64,000 bases of DNA from Gavia stellata (lineage: Eukaryota; Chordata; Aves; Gaviiformes; Gaviidae), in NCBI RefSeq assembly GCF_030936135.1, contig NC_082595.1, positions 86,604,451 to 86,668,450 on the forward strand. The letters run 5' to 3'. Below are positions 38,832 to 50,000 of this stretch, one piece after another (the stretch's first letter is position 1; the number at the start of each line of letters is the position of its first letter). The translations under genes and the position numbers were made by a program. The notes under the pieces were generated by a model. It saw nothing but the letters and a program-made list of their open reading frames with translations, searched no databases and was not told the DNA's origin.

Positions 38832-39652
38832 AGAATCACAGAATCAGTAAGGTTGGAAAAGACCTGTAAGATCATCAAGTCCAACCATCAACCAACACCA
38901 CCACGCCCATTAAACCATGTCCCACAATGCCACGTCCACACATTCCTTGAACACCTCCAGTGATGGTGACTCCACCACTTCCCTGGGTAGCTTTATATCA
39001 GTGTCTCACCACTCTCTCATTAAAGAAATTTATCCTAATATCCAGTCTAAACCTCCCCTGGCGCAACTTGAGGCCATTTCCTCTTGTCCTATCACTAGTC
39101 ACTTCGGAGAAGAGACCAACACCCACCTCTCTACAACCCCCTTTCAGGTAGTTGTAGAGAGCGATGAGGTCTCCCATCAGCCTCCTCTTCTCCAGACTGA
39201 ACAATCCCAGTTCCCTCAGCCGCTCCTCATAAGACTTGTGCTCCAGACCCCTCACCAGCTTCGTCGCCCTTCTCTGGACACGCTCCAGCACCTCAATGTC
39301 CTTCTTGTAGTGAGGGGCCCAAAGCTGAACACAGGATTCGAGGTGCGGCCTCACCAGCGCCGAGTACAGAGGCACGATCACCTCCCTGGTCCTGCTGGCC
39401 ACACTATTTCTGACACAGGCCAGGATGCCGTTGGCCTTCTTGGCCACCTGGGCACACTGCTGGCTCATATTCAGCCGGCTGTCAATCAACACCCCCAGGT
39501 CCTTTTCTGCGGGGCAGCTTTCCAGCCACTCATCCCCAAGCCTGTAGCGTTGCCTGGGGTTGTTGTGACCCAAGTGCAGGACCCGGCACTTGGCCTTGTT
39601 GAACCTCATACAATTGGCCTCGGCCCATCGATCCAGCCTGTCCAGATCCCTC
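38832..39652 (-). mobile_element. CR1 LINE 3' fragment, minus strand (copy C)
   Basis: The 3' tail is at the left, with CAGAATCA units at 38,833-38,845 followed by the CR1 tail. RT coding sequence is open on the minus strand from 39,609 to 38,998, starting [17 protein letters not shown]. It is then interrupted, where copies A and D read on to [10 protein letters not shown]. The 5' truncation point is inside the sequence TCCAGATCCCTC, at 39,652. Its 3'UTR is of the short type seen in copy B. Confidence 0.95.
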
Positions 39653-42600
39653 GAGTTACAAGCTACAGATGCTGAGTCACTGATATTTTTATTAGCTCAG
39701 AGAAATAACATGACATTGCTTGATGATGGAGACCAGCCTAAGTTTTACAAAGATAAGAAATGGATGAATTTCCTCCCAAAAGAAGTCCGTATCTTTCGGC
39801 TTCATTTGGTGATACGTCAGCAGAAAAACAAAATGAACTGATAAAAAGGATCTGCGCATTTGTTTTCTTAAAGAAGATCTGATCTTTATAGATGATTCCA
39901 AATAGCATCATATTGGGTCTCTGACTACCAAGGAATTGAGGACCTGATTTTCATAGCACTGCTGCCACGTAGTGACGTAGCTTACCATGATAAACATGCC
40001 ATATTGATTATATATATACCATAGTATGGCCAAACAACAACTACAAAGAAATGCATCCACAAATTTTAATTGTTTTCAACTCCAAGCGGTCCAAGATGGA
40101 AGCAGAAAGCTGAGATTTTAGGGGAGCAAAAGAACAGTTATTTGGTTTGGATGGAATTTGTCAGGTTGCCAGAAGTAACAGGGAACATGGCCTGTGTTTG
40201 CTAAAAGACAGCAGCTTATGGGATTGTTATGAAATAGCAGTGTTAAACTTTCAGAAGCAAAGATCCTACTGATGCGTCAGTAATTAAAGCATAGTTTGAT
40301 CCAGGAGAGCTCCTCTATTTGGTCAGTGCTTGCTGGAAAGCAACTAAATATCTCCGTGGATTTTTGGCAATTACAATTACTTTTGGTACCATACCCACAA
40401 ATAACAATGTTCCCTTTCAAAGCTGCTGTGTCTACTTGTAGATCTAGGATTTCAAAAGAATATTTAAAATAGACTACATCATTAGTGCAGTCAAGCAAAC
40501 ATTTCCCCATCAACTAGGACAGCTTCTGTCTTCTGATTCCTCTCTCATGTTTAATTCGATTTTGGATTCAGCTACTGATCGGCTGTGTGGGTCTTGGAGA
40601 AGTCAGTGTGCAAGTGGGACAAATTATCAAATGCAGAAATATGAGATGCGAAACTTGCTTCCTTCACAAATACAAGTGTAATATGCTATTGAATAGCAGC
40701 TATTATCTTTATTTTACAGTGGGGAAAATGAAGTAATAAACCTTACAGAAAAAGAACATTTCAATGATAAAATTGGGACAGAAACCAACAATTTCTGACT
40801 GAGTTCTGTTCAGTGTTTTCTGACTGGTACCATACACAGAACTGGCAACAGCATTTACACAAAGGGTGTTCAGCAGTTCACATCTGAAGATCCTCATCTG
40901 ACTTTGCAAAACTTTCATACAGCTAAAAGTTTTTACCCTTGGTATCACTAAGAGTGCTCGTCATTAGAAAATGTTGACAAAAATGGTTGTCATTGCTGAG
41001 AATCAGGCAAGACATGAAATACGCCTTCTTTTTTTTTTGGTTCAGTCACTGTTGAGAACATGACCAGGTGGGGAACATGTCATGTTTCCTAGGTTAACAA
41101 AATCACAGTTGATCCTTCAGGAAGCTCTTCAGAGGCTACAAATTTGATGGGGAATCTCCCATTTGGAGAGGTGAGGGTTGTACTATATGAGAAACTCCTC
41201 AAATTCCAAGCACGCAACAAGTGTAGGTTGGAAGAGCTCAGGAGACCCTGCTACTCCAGTCTGTGGAGAACATTTCTGAACTCAGTGGGGTTTGATGGAT
41301 GTGTCGTCCCCACGCAGCACCGCTGCAGCTCCTCCGGCTGGGCCAACCTCACACTCTTGTGAAGGCTCCAAGGTGAGGATCAGCACAAGGAGCCAACGGG
41401 CTGGCACAAGATACACATTTATCACAAAGAAATGATGAAAAGTGAATAGCCGGACAGTTCTGTGTTCAGTTAATCTCAACTTCTTCTGAAGCCGGGAATA
41501 AACAGATTTCTTTTATCAGCATATAATCTGTGAAAGGCAGTGAGAACACACATGTCTTAGCATCATTTTGGGACTGACTCCCTGGGGAGGACAGCCTATC
41601 TCTTAGTGCACAGGTTCAAAGGGCAGAGGTCAGTGCTGTGAATCAAAAACATCTTAACTTGCTGATGAATGCATAAGTGTCAACATGCATGGTGTATACA
41701 CAGGAGGTCTGCATTTTCACCTTCCCTTTTGTAAACCTGGGAGGTTATCCACACACACCCCCCCAGCAAACATGGGCCTGCGCTGAAAGAAAATTATTAT
41801 TGCAAAGTCAGTCCCTCTAATGTCATAAAATGCCAGAATTAAGCTTGCCTTTAATGCGGCACCCTGTTGTGTATATATTATGATACACTTTTTTAATGAT
41901 ACAACTGCATCATGCTCCTTTCAAGAGATCCCTGCTTCATTCAGTACACAGGAACAGCTGAGATTTCTTAATGAGAATCTAGGCAGGATTTTTATTAGCA
42001 CTGTCCTTCTGCACCCTCTTTTGTTTACTGAACTCGTTCCCAGTACAGCTCTGAATAGAAAATTAAAAATGTAGTATTTTATGTCATTATTCTGAAAGTT
42101 CAACTCAGCTGCAGCTGAGTGCTAAGACTCAGTAGTCCAAGACAGGAAACCAAAAAATGCAGACTAAGCAAGCTGTGAAAATGTAGTTTGCAGGTCTTGT
42201 GTCCCCCAGGTTGTGTGACACAGCTGCATTCACTGTGGCACTACTCCTGCCCTCCTTCAAAGTTCCCCACTCAACCCTAAAAGCCAACCACATTCTGCAG
42301 CAAACACAGCAGAGACCTTTCAGAGAGCAGCATGTTTCGTCCCAACCCCATAAAATATGCATCTTTTACTCTTGCTAGGCACAGTTATGCCAATGTCCTC
42401 AAGCTGACTGACTGTAGGATATGTTTGCACAGTACAGAATCCTACAGAATACCTGAAGGTATCATAGGGAAATGTGAAGTTGAAAACCTGAAATTCCCTC
42501 TGATCTATCCCAGAATTCACCACCATATCCAATGCCTGCATGCACGCACACGGAAGAACAGACTCCTCTCTTCAATCCCAAAGGTGGACAGATTGACCAA

Positions 42601-44390
42601 AACTCACAGTATAAGGCAAAGCACCCATTCCTCCTGTCTCCCAAGAGGCAACATGAGTGATGCATTTGTGGCACCAGGAGCACTGGGCTGAGAGCTGCCT
42701 GTAAGGCAGTGGCAACTGCAACATGGGACCCCCCCACCTTCAGACTGCCAAGAGGTCCAATATGCTATGCCAAAGTAAAAAGCAACACAAATAGCCTGTT
42801 TCTCAAAAAGAAGCTAAAGTGGAAACCCATAATCCATTTAAAGGCTTCAGAGAATCTGTTCAGGAAAACCAGCAAGTATGCTCTCTGTGTGGGTTAGGTC
42901 TTTCACCCATGACTTCTTAACATACCAGATCTAGGGGATCTTCAACAAGATGCAGGTTTTCATATGTAGATGCCCTCTTGAGTACTCTAGGATATCCCAC
43001 CCAGCCTCCAGCCACCAATGCAGAGGGCATGGGAGTCCAGTAAGTCCTATGTTGTACCTGCAGCACTCTGTGGATGTCTCGGCTACCCTCGGTAGCTTAT
43101 GTCCAGGCATCTGCCTTGCTCCCCAACAGCTGAGATTGTCAGTGTTTTGGCATTCATAGCCCATTTGCTGCCATACAGCCGATGCTCCCACATACCTGCC
43201 AGCGGCACCTGCCTGGCCAAAGCAGGGTGCCAAAGGCAACAGTGAGTCATTGCGGTGTTCACCCCAAGATGCTGGAACACGGGTTGTTCTTGCTGTGTTT
43301 TGTTTTTAATGGGGCTGAAGCTGTACTTCCCACAGAGCTTAAAAAGTAGAAAAGAAAGCCTTAGGTGACCTTTCAAGGGAGGATAGCTTGGAAGGTGCCT
43401 TTTCTTTTAAACTAACCTCAGCAAAAGAATGAGGAAAGAGTCAGATAGGTGTTAAAATGAATGACGAATCCACACATCAGATAACTGACCCAGTTTTGAA
43501 ATAATACCATACTTTATTATTTTAGATTGAAAAAGAGAACTGTTCAAAACTTAAGAGATTAAAACTGCTCCAACTACAGCCAATGGAAATACTATCTTCG
43601 ACTTCAACAGAAACAGAAAATGTCTTGAGTTAATCTCCAAAAACTTTGCAACACTAGAGTGATTACTAGTTGCTACCAATCATTAGCTTTCCTCCTTTTC
43701 CTCCAACTGACTGATGTTAAATCTTTCGTAGGCAGTACATTTCATTACCATTTATTTATTTGCTGTCTAGCTTCATAGTTTCTCTACAGATTTTTGAGAG
43801 GAAGATGAAAAGTTGATCTGTTTCCAGAATCTATGACAGGAAAAATCCCAGCTAAACAAACAAACAATCAACAAACGGAGAAAGAGAGCCTACCTAGGTC
43901 CTACAGAGATGGCAAAAGAGATTGCTGTTATCTCTTGGAGGGAGCTGAGAGACGAGCTTACAAAATATGCAGTTATTACATATTACAGTATATTAAATAT
44001 TACATATTACATATTACAGTATATTACACTGCTGCTGTCTCACTGGCTAATCTGTAATATTGCAGTCCCAGCTTTATCCACTTATACTCACTCTGTGAAA
44101 GACAAATCCATAATGACAAATAAAAGTAACACGTATAGTCAGGATGATGCTAAAGGTGGACTGTGCATGAACAGAACTTGGTTGTTTGTTATTCAGGGGT
44201 AGTGGTGCTTTACCTGAAAGTGGATTAACCATCTCGCCACTGCTATAAAGATCTTGTTTCCTTTTCCTCCTCTTCCTTTCCCTAGACCCAGACCCAGTCA
44301 CACAATCCTATCCCGTCCTTTGCATTAGCTTTGGTGCTCTCTAGTATGTTCACGGTTTGAGTCAACTCCATAAGCCATCACAAACAATTC
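39653..44390. other. Intergenic DNA between CR1 copy C and the solo LTR
   Basis: No protein-like frame, RNA gene or recognisable transposon is visible. A short ATTACAT/ATTACAGT repeat lies at 43,974-44,027. Confidence 0.55.
43974..44027 (+). repeat. ATTACAT/ATTACAGTAT tandem repeat
   Basis: About 54 bp of imperfect units of 7-10 bp, for example TATTACA repeated five times. A simple AT-rich tandem repeat. Confidence 0.75.
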
Positions 44391-45529
44391 ACCTTTGTAT
44401 TGGGTTTGCGTGGCAGTGCTTTGGTAGCAGGGGGGGCTACAGGGGTGGCTTCTGCGAGAACCTGCTAGAAGCTTCTCCTATGTCTGATAGAGCCAATGCC
44501 AGCCGACTCCAAGACGTATCTGCCACTGGCTAAGGCTGAGCTAATCAGCAACAGTGGTAGCGCCTCTGTGATAACATATTTAAGAAGGGGGAAAAACCGG
44601 GAAGCGGCAGCCGGAGAAGAAAGGAGTGAGAATATGTGAGAGAAACAACTCTGCAGACACCAAGGTCAGTGAAGAAGGAGGGGGAGGAGGTGCTCCAGGC
44701 ACCGGAGCAGAGATTCCCCTGCAGCCCGTGGTGAAGAGCATGGTGAGGCAGGCTGTGCCCCTGCAGCCCATGGAGGTCCACAGTGGAGCAGATATCCACC
44801 TGCAGCCCGTGGAGGACCTCACGCTGGAGCAGGTGGATGCCTGAAGGAGGCTGTGATCCTGTGGGAAGCCCATGCTGGAGCAGGCTCCTGCCAGGACCTG
44901 TGGAGCCGTGGAGAGAGGAGCCCACGCTGGAGTAGGTTTGCTAGCAGGACTTGCGATCCCGCGGGGTACCCACGCTGGAGCAGTCTGTTCCTGAAGGACT
45001 GCACCCCGTGGAACGGACCCATGCTGGAGCAGTTCGTGAAGAACTGCAGCCCGTGGGAAGAACCCACGTTGGAGAAGTTCGTGGAGAACTGTCTCCTGTG
45101 GGAGGGATCCCACGCTGGAGCAGGGGAAGAGTGTGAGGAGGAAGGAGCGGCAGAAACAACGTGTGATGAACTGACCGCAACCCCCATTCCCTGTCCCCCT
45201 GCGCCGCTCAGGGGGAAGAGGTAGAGAAAATCGGGAGTGAAGTTGAGCCCGGGAAGAAGGGAGGGGTGGGGGGAAGGTGTTGTTTTTTTAAGATTTGGTT
45301 TTACTTCTCATTATCCTACTCTGATTTTGATTGGTAATAAATTAAACTAATTTCCCCAAGTCAAGTCTATTTTGCCCATGATGGTGGTTGGTGAGTGATC
45401 TCCCTATGTCCTTATCTCGACCTACGAGCCTTTTCCTCATATTTTCTCTCTCCTGTCCAGCTGAGGAAGGGGAGTGAGTGAGCAGCTGTGTGGTGATTAG
45501 TCCGGCTGGGCTTAAACCACAACAACCTT
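44391..45529 (+). mobile_element. Solo ERVL-type LTR with 5-bp target duplication
   Basis: An 1,129-bp LTR at 44,396-45,524 starts TGTATTGGGTT and ends CCACAACA. The same 5 bases, ACCTT, flank it at 44,391-44,395 and 45,525-45,529. A 5-bp duplication and the start and end sequence fit the avian ERVL LTR group I know as TguLTR5-like, so the family name is from memory. A TATA-like TATTTAAG is at 44,577-44,584 and AATAAA at 45,336-45,341. The middle holds seven diverged copies of an ACGCTGGAGCAG-containing unit starting near 44,821, 44,872, 44,924, 44,972, 45,021, 45,066 and 45,112, about 45-52 bp apart. No internal viral genes remain, so it arose by recombination between two LTRs of a provirus. 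Confidence 0.92.
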
Positions 45530-46002
45530 TTTTCCAGTTTAATATTCTTCTTGATTCCAGTAAATTTAATTGGCTTGGTGCAGGGTCAGAAAACACAAGC
45601 CAGTGCACGTGAGGGGAGGAGGCCCAAGGCAGGAGGAGAGCAGGGAGAAGGGCACACAGCCTCTTCCTTTGTGTGGAAATGAGCTGTTAGACCATCTCAA
45701 GCCCAAACGCATAACTTCACCTGTGGCAACTTCACTGCAGACACTTTAATTCTTTGTTATGTGCCCTGTAGACTTGTCTTAACAGCCATCTGCAGCCTGT
45801 CAGTAATTACAGAGCCTGGCTCAGAGGATTGAGCAACACTGTAATATACAGTGAACATAAAGAACTCAGAGAGAAAACTATCTTGGAGACCAGATATTAA
45901 ATATGTTTAGAGGCCTAAAATATAGAGTAGCATCTACTGAGGTGTTTCCAAAGCACTTAGCTATCCCTTGAGAGCTGTCTTTCTAGTTGTAGCATCTTTG
46001 TC
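45530..46002. other. Short non-coding gap between solo LTR and CR1 copy D
   Basis: About 470 bp without a gene or recognisable repeat. Confidence 0.6.
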
Positions 46003-47074
46003 TCCGAGCCCAGAGAGTTGTAGTGAATGGGGTGAAATCCAGCTGGCGGCCGGTCACAAGCGGAGTCCCCCAGGGCTCAGTTTTGGGACCGGTCTTGTTT
46101 AATGTCTTTATTGATGATCTGGATGAGGGGATAGAGTGCTCCCTCAGCAAGTTTGCTGACGACACCAAGTTGGGAGGGAGTGTTGATCTGCTTGAGGGTA
46201 GGAAGGCTCTGCAGAGGGATCTGGACAGGCTGGATCGATGGGCTGAGGCCAACCGGATGAAGTTCAATAAGGCCAAGTGCCGGGTTCTACACTTCGGCCA
46301 CAACAACCCCAGGCAACGCTACAGGCTTGGGGATGAGTGGCTGGAAAGCTGCCCCGCAGAAAAGGACCTGGGGGTGTTGATTGACAGCCGGCTGAATATG
46401 AGCCAGCAGTGTGCCCAGGTGGCCAAGAAGGCCAATGGCATCCTGGCCTGTATCAGAAATGGTGTGGCCAGCAGGAGTAGGGAGGTGATCGTGCCTCTGT
46501 ACTCAGCTCTGGTGAGGCCGCACCTCGAATACTGTGTTCAGTTTTGGGCCCCTCACTACAAGAAGGACATTGAGGTGCTGGAGCGTGTCCAGAGAAGGGC
46601 GACGAAGCTGGTGAGGGGTCTGGAGCACAAGTCTTATGAGGAGCGGCTGAGGGAGCTGGGGTTGTTCAGTCTGGAGAAGAGGAGGCTGAGGGGAGACCTC
46701 ATCGCTCTCAACAACTACCTGAAAGGGGGTTGCAGAGAGGTGGGTGCTGGTCTCTTCTCCCAAGTGACTAGTGACAGGACTAGAGGAAATGGCCTCAAGT
46801 TGCGCCAGGGGAGGTTCAGGCTGGATATTAGGAAAAAGTTCTTTACTGAGAGAGTAGTGAAACATTGGAACAGGCTGCCCAGGGAGGTGGTAGAGTCACC
46901 CTCCCTGGAGGTATTCAAGAAGCGTGTGGATGTGGCATTGTTGCATGTAGCTTGATGGGCATGGAGCTGTGTGGTGTGTGGGGTGTGTTTGTGGTTTTTT
47001 TTTTTTTTTTTTTTTGGTTGGACTTGATGATCTTACAGGTCTTTTCCAACCTTAGTGATTCTGTGATTCTGTGA
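46003..47074 (+). mobile_element. CR1 LINE, 5'-truncated, plus strand (copy D)
   Basis: The same subfamily as copy A but in the opposite orientation. The homology starts at CCGAGCCCAGAGAGTTGTAG and runs through an open RT frame. It continues into a G/T-rich 3'UTR with an uninterrupted run of 21 T at 46,995-47,015, then the CR1 tail and ATTCTGTG units ending at 47,074. Flanking sequence differs from that of copy A, so these are separate insertions and not a segmental duplication. Confidence 0.95.
46023..46955 (+). pseudogene. CR1 reverse transcriptase C-terminal fragment (copy D)
   Basis: A 310-codon frame without a stop encodes the end of the CR1 RT with [14 protein letters not shown] and the catalytic FADD. 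It differs from the copy A frame at only about ten positions, for example ESCPAEK for ESSPAEK and NNYLK for YNYLK. There is no true start codon; the frame opens at a GTG and is simply the truncated 5' edge of the element. Confidence 0.9.
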
Positions 47075-50000
47075 GAACCTGGCCCTCACCTCCACACAAC
47101 TCCTCAGTCATTTAGGACCATGTCTTGCTTTCTGCCAGACAGTCTGAGAAACAAGTGTGGTAACACCACCAAAGACCCTGCAGCCCATGGTCCATGGCTA
47201 GTTCTTCCAATAGCAGTATTTACAGTGTGTGGGAGCAGTGGTGAGACAGCATCTGGCAGAGCTGTTCCCTCACACAACAGGGTTTCTCACAGGGAGAAAG
47301 CAGAGCTATTGAGTTCATGTTCCACCCATTCTTCAGGACCTGAAGTTCTATCCAGGAATACAAACTGCCAAAGAAAGATACAGGTGGGACATAAAATTAC
47401 TTGACCACCTGAACTACTCAATGGAAGGCCAACATTTCCTTTTTTGATATAGTTGGTCTATTTGCAAATTGGCATTTCAGCTTCATTAGTATTTGCTGAG
47501 CTAGGTAACAGTGTGTTTTACTCTTGAGATGCCTGGAACACGCTTAGACTTATTAATAAATTTAATCTTCTGTTACATATAGTAATAAGCAGGTTTATAC
47601 TTGGGATTTTGAACAACTATTACATGACTTAGTTAAAGACTTTTCCTTGGTGGAGTGCCACAGAATTATACAGCTCTTATGAAAAGGAAGATTAGAGCAG
47701 ACTGGTGGAACTGTAGTCATGAGAAATTTGGGAAGAACAAAGGTTTCTCATGGGATGATCCATATGACCAAGAACTGCACACCTGCATACACTAAAAGGG
47801 AGGTTATAAGATACCATAAATCCCGTATCAAAGCCCCTCATAAAAATAACTAGCATTAAACTGAATTATTTTGAGCATGCGGTCTTTTGGCTGTATCTGC
47901 TGTTCTTCCTTCTAGCTCTGCTGCTATACGACTAGAACAGCCTGGGCTGAGCAAACCTTGCAGCCTTCTCTGCCCCTTTGCACCGTGCACGGATCCATGC
48001 AGGGCACAAACCCCGCCAGCAACGCTGCCTTGGCGCTGGTACTCTATGACCCTAGTTTTGGAAAGAACCAGCTGGCAGCAGCTAATCCCGTGGGAAAAAC
48101 CCGGGAATCCTGGTGTCAGTGCCACGGAGCGTGGGAGCGCTGCAGGTTTGGCAGGCGGATGGTTGCTTTTATACAAACTGTGCAAAGTACAGTTCTTGTG
48201 ATAAAACATTACAGTACATTACAGGTTATTTTGGGCAAGGGTTACATTTCCCCTAGTCTTATCTTGGTGCCTGATGCTTTCTTTGGCAGAAATGGGGATT
48301 TGGACAAAGATTAAAGAAGGTATGGATGTGAACAACTGGGTTACCACATGGAGGCTGTATTACTGTTACTGGCAGTATTAGCAAGGGTTAGAAATGTGAG
48401 GCATATAATCATTTACAGGCACAGGAGAGAAACCAGGCAGTTATTTTCTATAAACCTCAAATACTAGAACAATGGAGCCTTAGGGGATTTAATAATGTGA
48501 AGCATGGTTTGGGTTCCAACTCTTACCTCACCTGCTCAGCTTTAACTATTTCTTCATACTTTAAGTAAAAATCTTCCTGAATGCCACATGAAAGGCATAT
48601 ATATATTACAGAGCCTGAGCTGAAACAAGGAATATAAACAACTGAAATATGAACCTTGTGCAAAGCAAGGTTATAAACACAGACTTGATTATATAAATGT
48701 GTAGCACTATTTTAAAAGCTTTTTGCATATCTTTATTATTTTATGACCACAGCTTTAGTATCAGCTGTTGAATGGCCAGAAGAATATGGTTTGTCAACCC
48801 TCCCAAGGGAGCGAGTCTGAAAAGGGGTGAGGACACAGTACACACTTCATTTACCCACTCCTCCGACCTTCTGCAAGGGGAAATCAGTAGGTCACCAGGC
48901 CTCTCCGAGTCCCACGTGAGGGGTTTGCCAGGCAATATACAGCTCAGACCAATGGGTCCCTCAGCAGTCCTGACCTTTTCAACAGTCCTTTTTGACCCGG
49001 TGCTCTCCCCTGCACTTCCCACTCACTGGTGCTTCTGTCTTAAACTCCTTTCTGAGTTACAGCCCACCAAGGACACAGTTTCATGAGCGCTTAAAGGCTG
49101 GCTTAGGGCAGGGACGCCACTAACCAGTTCCTGGCTCCTGTTAGCTACCCAGATGCAAGCAGAGGGTACAGGATGAGACACCGTGTCTGGTGAATCACTG
49201 CCCGATTCACTGCCTGGGGGGCCTTGCTCAAAGCAGGTCATGGCAGTGTAGGCATGGCAGGGAGGGAAGCTGCGTGCTCTGCCTCTGAGCGCTCTGCATC
49301 CTGCAGGCAGCCTCTCCTCACGGGCAGGCTTGTCACCCTCCGCTGCCGGCATCCACGGGGTGCTGTCACTACTCTTTCTTACGCGGTCATTTCATGGCAG
49401 ACCTTATGGGAAACTGAGCCTCTTACTAACTGGATAGCTGGATCAACCCCTGGAGCTGGGGGCCTACAGTTAAGGTAAGCAATAATTATTCTAGGTACTT
49501 ATATTAAGCATCCTGTATCCCACCCAAAGCTCCTTGACATCTCTGCTCCTCAGCTTGTCTACCTGTACATTGGACCACCTACCAGCTCCTCAGAGGTGCT
49601 GTAAATAACAAAAACATATTAAAAAGTACTATAACTCTAAGTGCTAGGGCAACTTTTAAAATTGTATCAATTAGACCTCTTAGAGAAATTTCACAAAAGG
49701 CATTTTCAAAATCTTTTGTTTGACTGACTTCTCTTTGAAATGGGGTCTCCAAAACATTTCTAACTTCCCTCTGGAAGAGAGACCCTGAGAAGTACTTGTC
49801 TGGTGGAAACACCTTGGAGGTATGAATGGTGATACCAGTTACCTACAAAAAATATGTTTTAACAACTACTGACTTTCTCTCTCAAAGTTCTCCTTTTTCA
49901 AGGTTTCTTCTTACTATTTTGATTTTGCACTGATCTCTGTCTAAAACCTTTAGAAAATCACCAAACCACCAATTTCATCAAAGAGAAATTCTCCTTGGAG

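Noticed and set aside
44545-45224. Overlapping ORFs of 120-177 codons on both strands
   Set aside because: They lie wholly inside the solo LTR, where repeats of 45-52 bp keep several frames open. Their repeated HELLQ-type segments are only the repeat unit read in different frames.
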